Below are positions 8,380 to 16,966 of a stretch of DNA of 44,548 nucleotides, in pieces; the first letter of the stretch is position 1; each line of letters begins with the position of its first letter. The position numbers and the translations under genes are program-made. Below the pieces are notes generated by a model. That model was not told the DNA's origin, searched no databases, and worked only from the letters and a program-made list of their open reading frames with translations. The stretch comes from an uncultured Chlorobiaceae bacterium (GTDB lineage Bacteria; Bacteroidota; Chlorobiia; Chlorobiales; Chlorobiaceae): assembly GCA_903920215.1 (NCBI GenBank), contig CAIXLG010000129.1, forward strand, positions 1 through 44,548. The letters are read 5' to 3'.

Positions 8380-10026
8380 ATGGCAAACTATAGTGAGATT
8401 ACTATTCTCTTTGTTGATGATGAATCCTTCATTCTCAGTTCAATAAACAGATTCCTCCGTAAAGAGCCGTATAAGAAACTCTTTGCTAAAAACGGCATAG
8501 AAGCGCTTGAGCTTATCAGACAAAATAATGTCTCCATAGTAGTATCTGATCTTCGAATGCCGGAAATGAACGGCCTGGAGCTGATCAGTGCAGTGAAAAA
8601 GCAAAATCCAGAGATACTTCGTCTTATACTCAGCGGTTCACAGGATATCGACCCTATTATTGAATCGATCAATACCGGTGAAGTCTTCCGCTTTATTCCA
8701 AAACCTGTCGACCCGCCGGCTTTCAAAGAAATTCTGAACGATGCAATTGATTACTATTGTTTGAAAAATGAACGGGAAAAGCTTTTTAATGAACTGTCAA
8801 TAAAAAATGAGGAACTGACCACTGCAAATAATGAGCTCCTTGTTATGTCAAAAAAATTGCAGCGCAGCGAGCAGGAGCTTCGCTCAATGGCTGATGCTGC
8901 ACATGATGCTGTTTTCATGCTGAATAATGCGGGATATATCATCTACCGTAACAGTGCAGCGGAAAATATGTTCGGATTCAGTCGCGAGCAATACGACAAA
9001 CAGAATTTTGTTGACCTTATTTCGCCAGACTCAGCCTCGTTTGATATCCAGGGGATATGCCAGATATCTTCGGGAGATATCCCCGGTATTGATGAGAAAA
9101 TGGTTCACCAGATTGTAGGCATAAGTAAAGACGGCAGTTCCCTCCCCCTTGAGATTTCTAAAGGATGTGTTCTGATTAATGATATACCGCACACTGTTAT
9201 CATAGCCCGGGATATCACGTCAAGGGTTGAAGCTGAAAGGAGCAGGGTGCGCTTTGAAGTCATGCAAAGGGAGTTTGAATCGGAGATTGAAAAAAAAATG
9301 CTTCAAAGCCCGGTACCTGATAGTTTGAAGGGAGTGTCGATTGCCCGGATGATGGTGCCTTCCGGCCATCTTGACGGTGATTTTGCTGATTTTATTATTT
9401 TTGACAGTCATCACGCTGACATCCTTATCGGCGATGTAATGGGACATGGTATTCAGGCCGCCCTGGTTGGTGCCGGTATAAAATCGCTCTTTCTGAAAGT
9501 ACTTGCTCAAACCAAATACCCGCATAGTGCACTTCCCGCACTGGAGGAGATCGTTGCCGGAGTACATGAGCGCTGTATTAATGAACTTATAGGTCTGAGT
9601 ACTTTTGCTACCCTGCTCTTTGTGCGCCTTGACCTTGAGGCCGGACTTATTTCAATTGTCGATTGCGGACATCCGCCGGTCATTCATTTTCATGCCGACA
9701 GAGGAACCTGCTCAATGCTCAAGGGGGAGAACCTGCCTATTGGCTTGATTGAACAACAGGAGTATCATGCAAACTCCTATTCCATACGCGAAAACGATAT
9801 TCTTGTGCTCTTTTCTGATGGAATCACTGAGTGCTCCCGGCCGGACATGACGATGTTCGGCGATCAACAACTTTTAGATATTATTGAAAAGCACCATACA
9901 TTACCATCACAGGAGATAATAGAAAAAATTAAAGAGGCTTTAACTCTCTTCTCAGGAAGAGATACTTATGATGACGATCTCTCCTGTATTGTTATCCGTA
10001 TAGGCTATATCGAAACAAAAGAATAA
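8380..10026 (+). CDS. Response regulator with PAS and PP2C (RsbU/SpoIIE-type) phosphatase output
   Basis: This 548-residue protein has a receiver (about 6-122; Asp57 in VVSDLRMPEMNG, Lys108 in IPKPV), a coiled coil (about 125-168), a PAS domain (about 170-290) and a C-terminal PPM/PP2C phosphatase domain (about 320-540). Metal-binding acidic residues of the RsbU/SpoIIE class are visible: LDGDFADF (Asp334), GDVMGHG (Asp352), FSDGITE and the C-terminal DDDLSCI. Enzymes of this class dephosphorylate phosphoserine or phosphothreonine on STAS-domain antagonists. Two STAS genes and an RsbW-like kinase lie 1.5-4 kb downstream in the same run of genes, making them the obvious partners. The upstream kinase gene ends two bases before this start, so it is the best candidate donor of phosphate to the receiver. 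Confidence 0.9.
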   Translation: MANYSEITILFVDDESFILSSINRFLRKEPYKKLFAKNGIEALELIRQNNVSIVVSDLRMPEMNGLELISAVKKQNPEILRLILSGSQDIDPIIESINTGEVFRFIPKPVDPPAFKEILNDAIDYYCLKNEREKLFNELSIKNEELTTANNELLVMSKKLQRSEQELRSMADAAHDAVFMLNNAGYIIYRNSAAENMFGFSREQYDKQNFVDLISPDSASFDIQGICQISSGDIPGIDEKMVHQIVGISKDGSSLPLEISKGCVLINDIPHTVIIARDITSRVEAERSRVRFEVMQREFESEIEKKMLQSPVPDSLKGVSIARMMVPSGHLDGDFADFIIFDSHHADILIGDVMGHGIQAALVGAGIKSLFLKVLAQTKYPHSALPALEEIVAGVHERCINELIGLSTFATLLFVRLDLEAGLISIVDCGHPPVIHFHADRGTCSMLKGENLPIGLIEQQEYHANSYSIRENDILVLFSDGITECSRPDMTMFGDQQLLDIIEKHHTLPSQEIIEKIKEALTLFSGRDTYDDDLSCIVIRIGYIETKE

Positions 10027-10044
10027 TTCAGGGGGCAGGCCTTT

Positions 10045-10788
10045 ATGAAAGCAGAACTCCTTGGTGTTGCTTTTGAGCAGGCAACAATGTCTACAGCTGT
10101 AGCTCAGATTCTGGATGCTGCAAGGCAAGGTCAGAAAGGAATAATCGTTACTCCCAATGTTGACCATATCGTTATGCTTCAGGATGATTCTGATATGCGG
10201 AGAATCTACGGGGAGGCTCTTTTTCGTTATGCCGATGGCATGCCTATTGTGTGGCTCAGCCGAATCAAGAAGAACCCTCTTCCCGAAAGGGTGGCAGGGT
10301 CTGACCTGCTTATAGCTCTCTGCAGACAAGCTGCCGGAACCGGCCTGAATCTATATTTTCTTGGTGGAAACCCTGGTATTGCAGACAAAGCTGCTGTAGA
10401 ATTGCGTAAACGATTTGCCGGCTTGAACATAGTTGGAACATGGTGTCCTCCTTTCGGCTTCGAACATGATAACGATGAAAACGAACGGATCATAAACGAT
10501 ATAAACTCACGGAGTGTTGATATTCTTTTTATAGGGGTCGGAGCTCCCAAACAGGAAAAATGGGCAGATGCACATATTGATCGTCTGAAGGTAGGTCCTA
10601 TTCTATGCGTTGGTGCCTCGTTTGATTTTGCTGCAGGGACTATTAAACGTGCTCCTTTATGGATTCAGCGTATAGGTTTTGAATGGTTTTGGCGACTGGC
10701 AAGCGAACCCGGGCGGCTCTGGAAGCGCTACCTTGTGCAGGACAGCCGGTTTCTCCCTTTGGCATTAAAAGAGATTTTCAATTCTTAA
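10045..10788 (+). CDS. WecG/TagA/CpsF family glycosyltransferase (GT26)
   Basis: This 247-residue protein matches the WecG/TagA family, which adds the second sugar (often a ManNAc or ManNAcA type residue) to a polyprenyl-pyrophosphate-linked sugar at the inner membrane face. Family signatures are TPNVDHIVM near residue 33, RYADGMPIVW (about 61), the LYFLGGNPGIADKA segment and IGVGAPKQEKW with a following basic C-terminus. An AGGGGG precedes the ATG. It lies 18 bp after the PP2C gene and 30 bp before the initiating sugar-phosphate transferase, the two enzymes expected to make the first lipid-linked disaccharide. The sugar donor cannot be read from sequence. Confidence 0.88.
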   Translation: MKAELLGVAFEQATMSTAVAQILDAARQGQKGIIVTPNVDHIVMLQDDSDMRRIYGEALFRYADGMPIVWLSRIKKNPLPERVAGSDLLIALCRQAAGTGLNLYFLGGNPGIADKAAVELRKRFAGLNIVGTWCPPFGFEHDNDENERIINDINSRSVDILFIGVGAPKQEKWADAHIDRLKVGPILCVGASFDFAAGTIKRAPLWIQRIGFEWFWRLASEPGRLWKRYLVQDSRFLPLALKEIFNS

Positions 10789-10818
10789 GATTCACAAAGA
10801 GCAGTAATAAGGAACACA

Positions 10819-11538
10819 ATGGAACTTGATCCAACGGTGCGAAAAGAGCTGATAAAGACCATAAGCAGCTCAATCAATCCCCGCTTCCGATACCGACGGC
10901 GCCTTAAAGTGAAGGCTTGGGAAACCACAATCATGCTTTCCTACCTTTTGAAAAGAGTGCTTGATTCGGCCGTATCGTTACTTGCCCTCGTTATGCTGCT
11001 TCCTGTTTTTATTTTGACCGCTGTTGCTATCTGGATCGAAAACCCGGGACCCGTGTTTTATGTTCAAATACGTGTCGGACTGAATGGCAAACATTTCAGG
11101 TTTTATAAATTTCGCTCCATGGTGATGAATGCAGACAACATCAAGAAGGAACTTGCTGCATACAATGAGTCGGGAGCAGGAGTGATTTTCAAAATGAAAC
11201 AAGACCCGAGGATTACGAAGGTTGGGAAAATCATTCGCAAGTTCAGTATTGATGAGCTGCCTCAACTTATCAATGTCCTCAAGGGGGATATGAGCCTTGT
11301 AGGACCCAGACCTCCACTACCGGCGGAAGTTGCAGAATATACCCTGGAAGAGCGTAAGCGGTTGCATATTATCCCCGGCATAACATGCCTGTGGCAGGTG
11401 AGCGGCAGAAGCGATATCCCCTTTACCGATCAGGTACGACTCGACATGCAGTATATACAAAGTGCAAGTTTTCTCAATGATGTTATCCTGCTTTTAAAAA
11501 CCATTCCTGCCGTTCTGACCGGCAGAGGAGCTTATTAA
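10819..11538 (+). CDS. Polyprenyl-phosphate sugar-1-phosphate transferase (initiating enzyme)
   Basis: This 239-residue protein belongs to the bacterial sugar transferase (PglC/WcaJ-core) family, which moves a sugar-1-phosphate from a nucleotide sugar to undecaprenyl phosphate and starts repeat-unit synthesis. One hydrophobic helix (about 46-70) anchors it; unlike WcaJ it lacks four additional N-terminal helices, so it is the small monotopic type. Conserved features are FRFYKFRSM, DPRITKVGKIIRKFSIDELPQ (split: the DEL dyad is the catalytic Asp-Glu), NVLKGDMSLVGPRP and GITCLWQVSGRS. AAGGA before the ATG is a good ribosome binding site. Its stop lies 9 bp before a STAS gene. The basic N-terminal 40 residues are unusual and precede an internal Met at 39, which could be an alternative start. 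Confidence 0.9.
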   Translation: MELDPTVRKELIKTISSSINPRFRYRRRLKVKAWETTIMLSYLLKRVLDSAVSLLALVMLLPVFILTAVAIWIENPGPVFYVQIRVGLNGKHFRFYKFRSMVMNADNIKKELAAYNESGAGVIFKMKQDPRITKVGKIIRKFSIDELPQLINVLKGDMSLVGPRPPLPAEVAEYTLEERKRLHIIPGITCLWQVSGRSDIPFTDQVRLDMQYIQSASFLNDVILLLKTIPAVLTGRGAY

Positions 11539-11547
11539 AAGAACACC

Positions 11548-11883
11548 ATGAACTTTCATGTAGACGCGTCAACCGGTAAGACACTTGGCCTTGTTGAATT
11601 AAGCGGAAGGCTGGATGCTGCTAACAGAAGTGAACTTTTAAAATCTTTTGCACTGTGGCAGCAGCAAGTTGACTTGTTTATTTTTAACTGCACCAAGCTT
11701 GACATGATTGACAGCAGTGGACTTGGGGCTATAGTGGCCTGCCTGCGCAAAGCGCTTGAACGAAACGGCGATTTGAAATTGGCAGGTCTGAATCCAAAAG
11801 TTTCTATGGTTTTTGAACTTACAAAGGCTAATAAACTTTTTTCAATTTTTCCTGATACTGGCAGTGCGATACAATCATTCTGA
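11548..11883 (+). CDS. STAS-domain anti-sigma-factor-antagonist-like protein 1
   Basis: This 111-residue protein is a single STAS domain of the SpoIIAA/RsbV type. The signature IDSSGLGAIV places the phosphorylatable serine at Ser56 or Ser57. In known systems the RsbW-type kinase phosphorylates this serine and a PP2C phosphatase removes the phosphate; only the unphosphorylated form binds its partner. It sits directly behind the initiating sugar-phosphate transferase and ahead of the chimera gene. No sigma factor gene is found in the window, so the regulated target is unknown. Confidence 0.9.
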   Translation: MNFHVDASTGKTLGLVELSGRLDAANRSELLKSFALWQQQVDLFIFNCTKLDMIDSSGLGAIVACLRKALERNGDLKLAGLNPKVSMVFELTKANKLFSIFPDTGSAIQSF

Positions 11884-11913
11884 AAAAAGCTGGCTGGAAT
11901 TAAACACTGCTCC

Positions 11914-13311
11914 ATGAAAACGCTCATTATCGTCAAAGAGAAGGATTATGAATGGCTCGGACCTGTTTTTCCCGGGATTCATCCGTTGCTTCTTCCGATA
12001 TGCAATAAGCCTTTTGCAGAGTTTCTGATTGACTTTTCTGTTCTTGCCGGGAGCGAAGCCATCCGGTTTGTCAGCGATGGCCCACTCGGCGATGTGGAAC
12101 AATATTGTGAAAACGGGAACCGTTGGGGTATTGCGATAAGCTATGGAAGTATTCTGGAGAATGACGACCTTCAGATGATTATTGAAAAAAATCAGCGTTA
12201 CTGTGTTGAGGAAAAAGTGCTGATTGTCAGCGGTTATGTTTTTATCCAATACGACAGGCAGCACGATTATAAAACACTTTTGGCATCTTTGCCTGACGGG
12301 GAGTTTCTCAGCTCGAACCATGGAAGCCTCCGCTTAAGAGGAGCTCGGCCTGCTGTGCATGAAACCATAGATAGAGTGCCTTTATCTCTTACAGGGCTTG
12401 ACTCGCTTGATGTGTATTATCGTCTCTCCATGGAAATTCTGAGTTACGCTTCATCTCCATATGTTCTGCCAGGTTACAACAATGAGGAGTATTGCCATAT
12501 CGGCAGAAATGTTGTTATCAGCAAAAGTTCTGAAATAAGAAAGCCGGTTATGATCGGCAATAATGTCCAGATTTTTGAAGGCTCAATCCTGGGACCAGGG
12601 GCTGTTATAGGAAGCAATGTCATTATTGACAGGGAATGCACGGTCACTGACAGTATCGTTCTGGAAAATACTTATATCGGCGAGCATCTCGAGGTTCAAA
12701 ACAGAATTGCTGCAGGTAATATTCTGATTGATCCGGAAAGCGGTATTTCTATTGTGATGGATGACCCTCATCTGTTAGCCGGCATTAAAAAAACAGGATC
12801 GGGGAAAAAGGTGTTTCAGTCATTCGTACACAGCATTGCAGCTTTATTCCTTATCGCCCTGCTGCTTATCCCTTTTCTTCTTCTTTCGCCTATCCTGATC
12901 CTTCAGGGAAAATGGAAACGAAGTAAAAACAGCTATTATACGTCTGGCGCCAGGAAACCCGTAACATTGACAACGACTACCATTGAAAGGAAGGGAATTT
13001 TGAGCACTCTTGCAGGAGCAATATCTCTTGACCGTTTTACTCTGCTTTTCAGTGTTTTTGCCGGCAAGCTAGCGCTTATCGGAAGCTTGCCCGTAGTGGC
13101 AAGACATGCCGGCAGTATGGATCTGAATACAATTGAATCATGGTATCACGCAGGGGTATTCAGTTACGCTGAAGCAGAAGACTGGCCTGTAAACGGAGGC
13201 GATACAGCCATAGTTGAACGATATTTTGCGGTTCATGGCAATCCCTTTCTTGATATCTCCATGACAATAAAGGCATTCTTTAATAGAATTCATGAAACGA
13301 AAACGCTATGA
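11914..13311 (+). CDS. Chimera: nucleotidyltransferase-like, hexapeptide and sugar-phosphate-transferase-like regions
   Basis: This 465-residue protein has an unusual architecture. Residues 1-145 resemble a sugar-1-phosphate nucleotidyltransferase, but the glycine-rich GxGTRL nucleotide loop is absent; only a shadow remains (HPLLLPICNKPFAEFLIDF). Residues about 205-285 form a left-handed beta helix of hexapeptide repeats (IGNNVQIFEGS, IGSNVIID, YIGEHLEV). A hydrophobic helix (about 302-330) follows, and residues 350-460 resemble the last part of a polyprenyl-phosphate sugar transferase (AGKLALIGSLPVV in place of KGDMSLVGPRP, and a WYHAGVFSY segment), again without the catalytic DEL dyad. It may be a membrane-bound scaffold or regulator rather than an enzyme. 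It lies between two STAS genes and overlaps the second by 4 bp, pointing to joint action. Function is unknown. Confidence 0.75.
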   Translation: MKTLIIVKEKDYEWLGPVFPGIHPLLLPICNKPFAEFLIDFSVLAGSEAIRFVSDGPLGDVEQYCENGNRWGIAISYGSILENDDLQMIIEKNQRYCVEEKVLIVSGYVFIQYDRQHDYKTLLASLPDGEFLSSNHGSLRLRGARPAVHETIDRVPLSLTGLDSLDVYYRLSMEILSYASSPYVLPGYNNEEYCHIGRNVVISKSSEIRKPVMIGNNVQIFEGSILGPGAVIGSNVIIDRECTVTDSIVLENTYIGEHLEVQNRIAAGNILIDPESGISIVMDDPHLLAGIKKTGSGKKVFQSFVHSIAALFLIALLLIPFLLLSPILILQGKWKRSKNSYYTSGARKPVTLTTTTIERKGILSTLAGAISLDRFTLLFSVFAGKLALIGSLPVVARHAGSMDLNTIESWYHAGVFSYAEAEDWPVNGGDTAIVERYFAVHGNPFLDISMTIKAFFNRIHETKTL

Positions 13312-13655
13312 TTATCAGTGAAAAAATCTGTAACAGCATTTCTGTCATTACCCTTCAGGGCACCCTTGATGCTTCGACTGCTTCGACACTGAAAACATTT
13401 AAACCTGCATTGGCAGCTTCGAGCCCTATTGTTATTGATTTTTCAAGGGTTGATTTTCTCGATAGCAGTGGTCTTGGTGCACTTGTAGGCATTGCACGGG
13501 AAAAAAGAAGCAAGGGAGGAGAGGTAACATTGGCCTGCTTGAATAACAAAGTCAGGAAAGTATTTGAAATTACTCAGGCATACAAGCTGTTTGATATTTT
13601 TGACGATGTTGAAGCTGCGACTTTACATGCCGAAAAAAAACAGGGGCACCTATGA
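13308..13655 (+). CDS. STAS-domain anti-sigma-factor-antagonist-like protein 2
   Basis: This 115-residue single STAS domain has the signature FLDSSGLGALVG, with Ser53 or Ser54 as the likely phosphorylation site. Its start overlaps the stop of the chimera gene (ATGA), and its own end overlaps the RsbW-like gene by 4 bp, so translation of all three is coupled. It is clearly related to the STAS protein at 11548-11883 but diverged. Two antagonists with one kinase suggests either two targets or different phosphorylation behaviour. Confidence 0.9.
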   Translation: MIISEKICNSISVITLQGTLDASTASTLKTFKPALAASSPIVIDFSRVDFLDSSGLGALVGIAREKRSKGGEVTLACLNNKVRKVFEITQAYKLFDIFDDVEAATLHAEKKQGHL

Positions 13656-14089
13656 ACGCCTTGATCACTCTTCCTGCTGAGATCCGCTTCATCAGGCTTG
13701 CATCGCTCACGGCATTGAAGGTTGCTGAGATATTTTCTGATTCACTCAATACAAAACAGAGTGGTGAAGATTTCTGTCATGCGTTTGAGCTTTCCGTCAG
13801 TGAAGCCTTTACGAATTCAGTTCGTTATGCCGTTCCATCGGGAGTAGATAACATGATCACCCTGAGTTTCAGTTCGGATAACAATAAGCTTACAGTGAGT
13901 ATCAGTGATAGTAACCCTCCTTTTAACCCTGACCCCACACCAGTGGATATATATAAGTACCCTGAAAAAGGATTTGGACTTTTACTGATTCGTCAACTTA
14001 TGGATAGTGTGACCTATACAAGGGATAATGGTACAAATCGGATTTCTTTGACAAAACAGACTGACAGAGCGCTGAACTTGAGCCTATAA
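13652..14089 (+). CDS. RsbW/SpoIIAB-like serine kinase (HATPase_c anti-sigma-type)
   Basis: This 145-residue protein is a stand-alone GHKL ATPase domain of the RsbW/SpoIIAB class. The N-box is ELSVSEAFTNSVRYA (catalytic Glu51 and metal-binding Asn55), followed by ISDSNPPF as a degenerate G1 box and GFGLLLIRQLMD as the G2-like box. In known partner switches such proteins bind either a sigma factor or a STAS antagonist and phosphorylate the latter. AGGGG precedes the ATG, which overlaps the end of the second STAS gene. It starts a switch module enclosed in polysaccharide genes, with a glycosyltransferase beginning 4 bp after its stop. Confidence 0.88.
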   Translation: MNALITLPAEIRFIRLASLTALKVAEIFSDSLNTKQSGEDFCHAFELSVSEAFTNSVRYAVPSGVDNMITLSFSSDNNKLTVSISDSNPPFNPDPTPVDIYKYPEKGFGLLLIRQLMDSVTYTRDNGTNRISLTKQTDRALNLSL

Positions 14090-14093
14090 CATA

Positions 14094-15389
14094 ATGAAAA
14101 ATAAAAAGTTAAAGGTACTCTTAATTATTGAGCAGTGTAATCCTGAATGGGCTTCAGTCCCATTGGTAGGCTATTGTTTCTATGCAAATATCAGCCAACT
14201 CGTTGATACGACTCTTGTCACGCATGAAAGAAACATGCCTGCCCTGGAAAAAGCTCACCCCGACAGAGATATTACCTACATTTCTGAAAGTACTTTTATA
14301 AAGAAATACTATTCTTTTGCTGAAAGGTTAAGCAAGCTGAATGAGAGAGTCATCTGGCCATTATACCATACGCTGACATACCCCGTTTATAGTGAGTTCA
14401 ATCGTCAGGTATACTCCAGGTTTAAGGAATCTATTCTTGAAGGCCATTATGATATTGTTCACGCCATGACACCGATGATGCCCCGCTATCCTGTAAAGGC
14501 AATTAAGGCATGCAAACATACACCATTCATTCTCGGCCCAGTAAATGGCGGTGTTCCTTTTCCAAAAGGTTTTCAAAAAGTGGCCAGACAAGAATTCTCT
14601 GATTTTAACTTTCTTCGATCAATCGGTCGATTCATTATTCCCGGCTATCGGGAAACCTATACAAAAGCTGACTACATTCTTGCCGGCTCTACGTATACCC
14701 TGAATCTGGTTAAAGAGCTCTTCGATATTAAAAATGAGAAGATTGAGTTATTTTACGAGAACGGAATCGGAAGTTCATTTTTGAAGACAGAAGAGAGCGT
14801 TTACGAGAGTACAACAAGGGAGATTAGAGTTACTAACCTTCTCTTTGTCGGGAGGCTGGTACCTTATAAGGGAACAGATATTCTGATTGATGCTATAAGC
14901 AGATTGGAAGCATCCATCAAGAAAAAAATTCTTCTGACGATCGTTGGTGACGGGTCGGAACGAACAACCTTGGAACAACTGGTTGAAAAGCTTAATCTTA
15001 AAGAAATAATTACTTTTACAGGTTGGGTTGATCAGAAGGATACGCTCCAATACTACAGCAATTCCGATATTTTCTGTTTTCCCTCAATTCGTGAGTTTGG
15101 TGGAGCTGTAGTGTTAGAAGCGATGGCCAATGGTCTTCCTTGTATTGTGGTTAATAACGGAGGAATTGGCGAATATGTTACTGAAGAAACCGGCTTTAGG
15201 ATTAATCCAGAGTCCAGGGAGTTTGTTGTTCAGGAATTAACGCTGTGTATAGAGAAATTAGTCATTAATCCATTGCTGCGCCAGACTATGTCAATAAAAG
15301 CTATTCAGCGGGTGAAAGAGTTTTCCTGGAGTGCCAAAGCTGAAGCGATTGTTCGTATTTACAATAAACTTTCAGCACACATGAAGTGA
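14094..15389 (+). CDS. Glycosyltransferase family 4-like
   Basis: This 431-residue protein is a retaining GT-B glycosyltransferase. The N-terminal domain contains HAMTPMMPRYP and the GPVNGGVPFPKGF segment typical of one GT4 subgroup. The C-terminal donor domain has LFVGRLVPYKGTDILIDA (about 252-269) and the EX7E-type motif FPSIREFGGAVVLEAMANG (about 323-341), which holds the nucleotide-sugar. No membrane helix is seen; such enzymes act at the cytoplasmic membrane face on lipid-linked acceptors. It starts 4 bp after the RsbW-like gene, so it shares that transcript. Donor and acceptor cannot be predicted. Confidence 0.88.
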   Translation: MKNKKLKVLLIIEQCNPEWASVPLVGYCFYANISQLVDTTLVTHERNMPALEKAHPDRDITYISESTFIKKYYSFAERLSKLNERVIWPLYHTLTYPVYSEFNRQVYSRFKESILEGHYDIVHAMTPMMPRYPVKAIKACKHTPFILGPVNGGVPFPKGFQKVARQEFSDFNFLRSIGRFIIPGYRETYTKADYILAGSTYTLNLVKELFDIKNEKIELFYENGIGSSFLKTEESVYESTTREIRVTNLLFVGRLVPYKGTDILIDAISRLEASIKKKILLTIVGDGSERTTLEQLVEKLNLKEIITFTGWVDQKDTLQYYSNSDIFCFPSIREFGGAVVLEAMANGLPCIVVNNGGIGEYVTEETGFRINPESREFVVQELTLCIEKLVINPLLRQTMSIKAIQRVKEFSWSAKAEAIVRIYNKLSAHMK

Positions 15390-15455
15390 ATCTGTTCAGG
15401 CTCAAATTGCCTGTCACATGGTCAGCAAACCCAAATTAACGTCCTAGGGAACCTT

Positions 15456-16430
15456 ATGATATCTGTTGTCATTGTAAGCTACAACACACGTGACATTCTT
15501 CGCAACTGTCTTCAGGCTTTGTTTGAATACAGTGGTGGAGTTGAAATGGAGGTTTTTGTCGTAGACAACAATTCCCATGATGGCTCTGCTGATATGGTAA
15601 AAAACGACTTCCCTTCCGTTCTTCTGATTGCAAACAATCAGAATCTCGGGTTTGCCGCAGCAAACAATCAAGCTTTTCCTCTTGCCAAAGGGAACTATAT
15701 CATCCTCCTAAATCCAGACGCCTATATCAGGCCGTTAGCTATTCAGAACAGCGTCAAATTCATGGACGTGACACCGAAATGCGGGCTTTGCGGAGGAAAA
15801 ATCATCTCCCCGGCAGGCCTGCTTGAACCCTCAGCACGGCGCTTTCCGTCAGCTCTCTCAAAATTCATCACTCTGTCAGGATTACGTGGAAAATATGCGA
15901 AGTCTCCAATTTTCAATTACCATGAATTTGGCGGTTTTGCTCATGACAAACCTCTTGAGGTTGACTGGGTACCAGGAACATTCTCCATTGTTCGCAAAAA
16001 GATGCTTGATGAAATAGGTCCTTTCGATGAAAGGTTTTATATCTATTACGAAGAGACCGATCTCTGTATGAGAGCCAAAAAAGCTGGCTGGACAATCTAT
16101 TTTATCCCTGATGCAGAAGTCACGCACATCGGTGGCGCCAGCAGCAAAACAAGAAAAGATAAATCGTTTGAAGAGAAAGCTTCTCAAGTGCTTATCTTCA
16201 GAATGCAAAGCGAATGGCTTTATTACCGTAAAAACAAGGGGGTTGCCGGGCTCCTTTCCAGTGCTGGAGTTGAATTGCTCTGGTATGCAGCCCGATTCAC
16301 AAAAAACCTTCTCTTCCCATTTGGTGATGCTGAAAATAAACGTTCGGCAGCAGTTTTTATCATCAAACAAATAATTTCATCACTTCAGGATACTAAATTC
16401 GGTAGCTTCTCACCCCCAATCCCCTGGTAA
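15456..16430 (+). CDS. Glycosyltransferase family 2, rhamnosyltransferase-like
   Basis: This 324-residue GT-A enzyme has the family 2 start SVVIVSYNTRDILRNCL, the donor-binding VVDNNSHDGSADMV, LGFAAANNQA and the LNPDAYI metal site, then the base-containing YYEETDLCMRAKKAGW. This variant is common among WbbL-type rhamnosyltransferases, so rhamnose is a reasonable but unproven donor. A GGGAACC precedes the ATG. It follows a 66-bp gap, the longest between genes in this part of the operon, and is six bases from the acetyltransferase gene downstream. Confidence 0.88.
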   Translation: MISVVIVSYNTRDILRNCLQALFEYSGGVEMEVFVVDNNSHDGSADMVKNDFPSVLLIANNQNLGFAAANNQAFPLAKGNYIILLNPDAYIRPLAIQNSVKFMDVTPKCGLCGGKIISPAGLLEPSARRFPSALSKFITLSGLRGKYAKSPIFNYHEFGGFAHDKPLEVDWVPGTFSIVRKKMLDEIGPFDERFYIYYEETDLCMRAKKAGWTIYFIPDAEVTHIGGASSKTRKDKSFEEKASQVLIFRMQSEWLYYRKNKGVAGLLSSAGVELLWYAARFTKNLLFPFGDAENKRSAAVFIIKQIISSLQDTKFGSFSPPIPW

Positions 16431-16436
16431 AGCATC

Positions 16437-16949
16437 ATGAATCTGTTCCAAAACTTACGAGCTGATCTAGCTACCTATGAAGGCAAATGGGGCAGCCAAG
16501 GATTCTGGGTCATGATTGTCTATCGTTTCGGAAGATGGCGCTATACTATTAGAAGTGGAATAGTTCGTAAACCATTTTCCCTGCTCTACAAACTACTTTA
16601 CAAGATTGTTCAGATACTTACAGGTATCGAACTTCCTTGTGAAGTTCCTGTAGGAAAGAACTTCCGCATCGACCATTTCGGGGATATCATCATCAGCGGA
16701 TATGCTAGTTTTGGAGACAACTGCATTATTCGTAACGGCGTCACCGTAGGATTGAAAAATATTTCTGAAAAAGCCGCGCCTTGTTTCGGGAACGATATAA
16801 GCATTGGAGCTGGAGCAAAAATCCTTGGAAATATCACTATCGGCAATAATGTTGATATCGGAGCAAATGCTGTAGTCCTGAAGCCAGTACCCGATAACTC
16901 CATCGCTGTTGGGATTCCGGCTAAAATCATTACAAAAAGATCTGCTTAA
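16437..16949 (+). CDS. Hexapeptide acetyltransferase, serine acetyltransferase-like
   Basis: This 170-residue protein has an N-terminal helical part (about 1-65) and a left-handed beta helix (about 70-165) with CysE-type repeats: FRIDHFGDIIISGYASFGDNC (histidine in the active-site position), IGAGAKILGNITIG, IGANAVVLKPVPDNSIAVGIPAK. The C-terminus ends at the point typical of short CysE/WcaB-type enzymes of polysaccharide loci. It probably O- or N-acetylates a sugar rather than making O-acetylserine, judging from its neighbours. A second related gene lies at 23483-23971. Confidence 0.85.
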   Translation: MNLFQNLRADLATYEGKWGSQGFWVMIVYRFGRWRYTIRSGIVRKPFSLLYKLLYKIVQILTGIELPCEVPVGKNFRIDHFGDIIISGYASFGDNCIIRNGVTVGLKNISEKAAPCFGNDISIGAGAKILGNITIGNNVDIGANAVVLKPVPDNSIAVGIPAKIITKRSA

Positions 16950-16966
16950 TCAACGTACCGGATACC

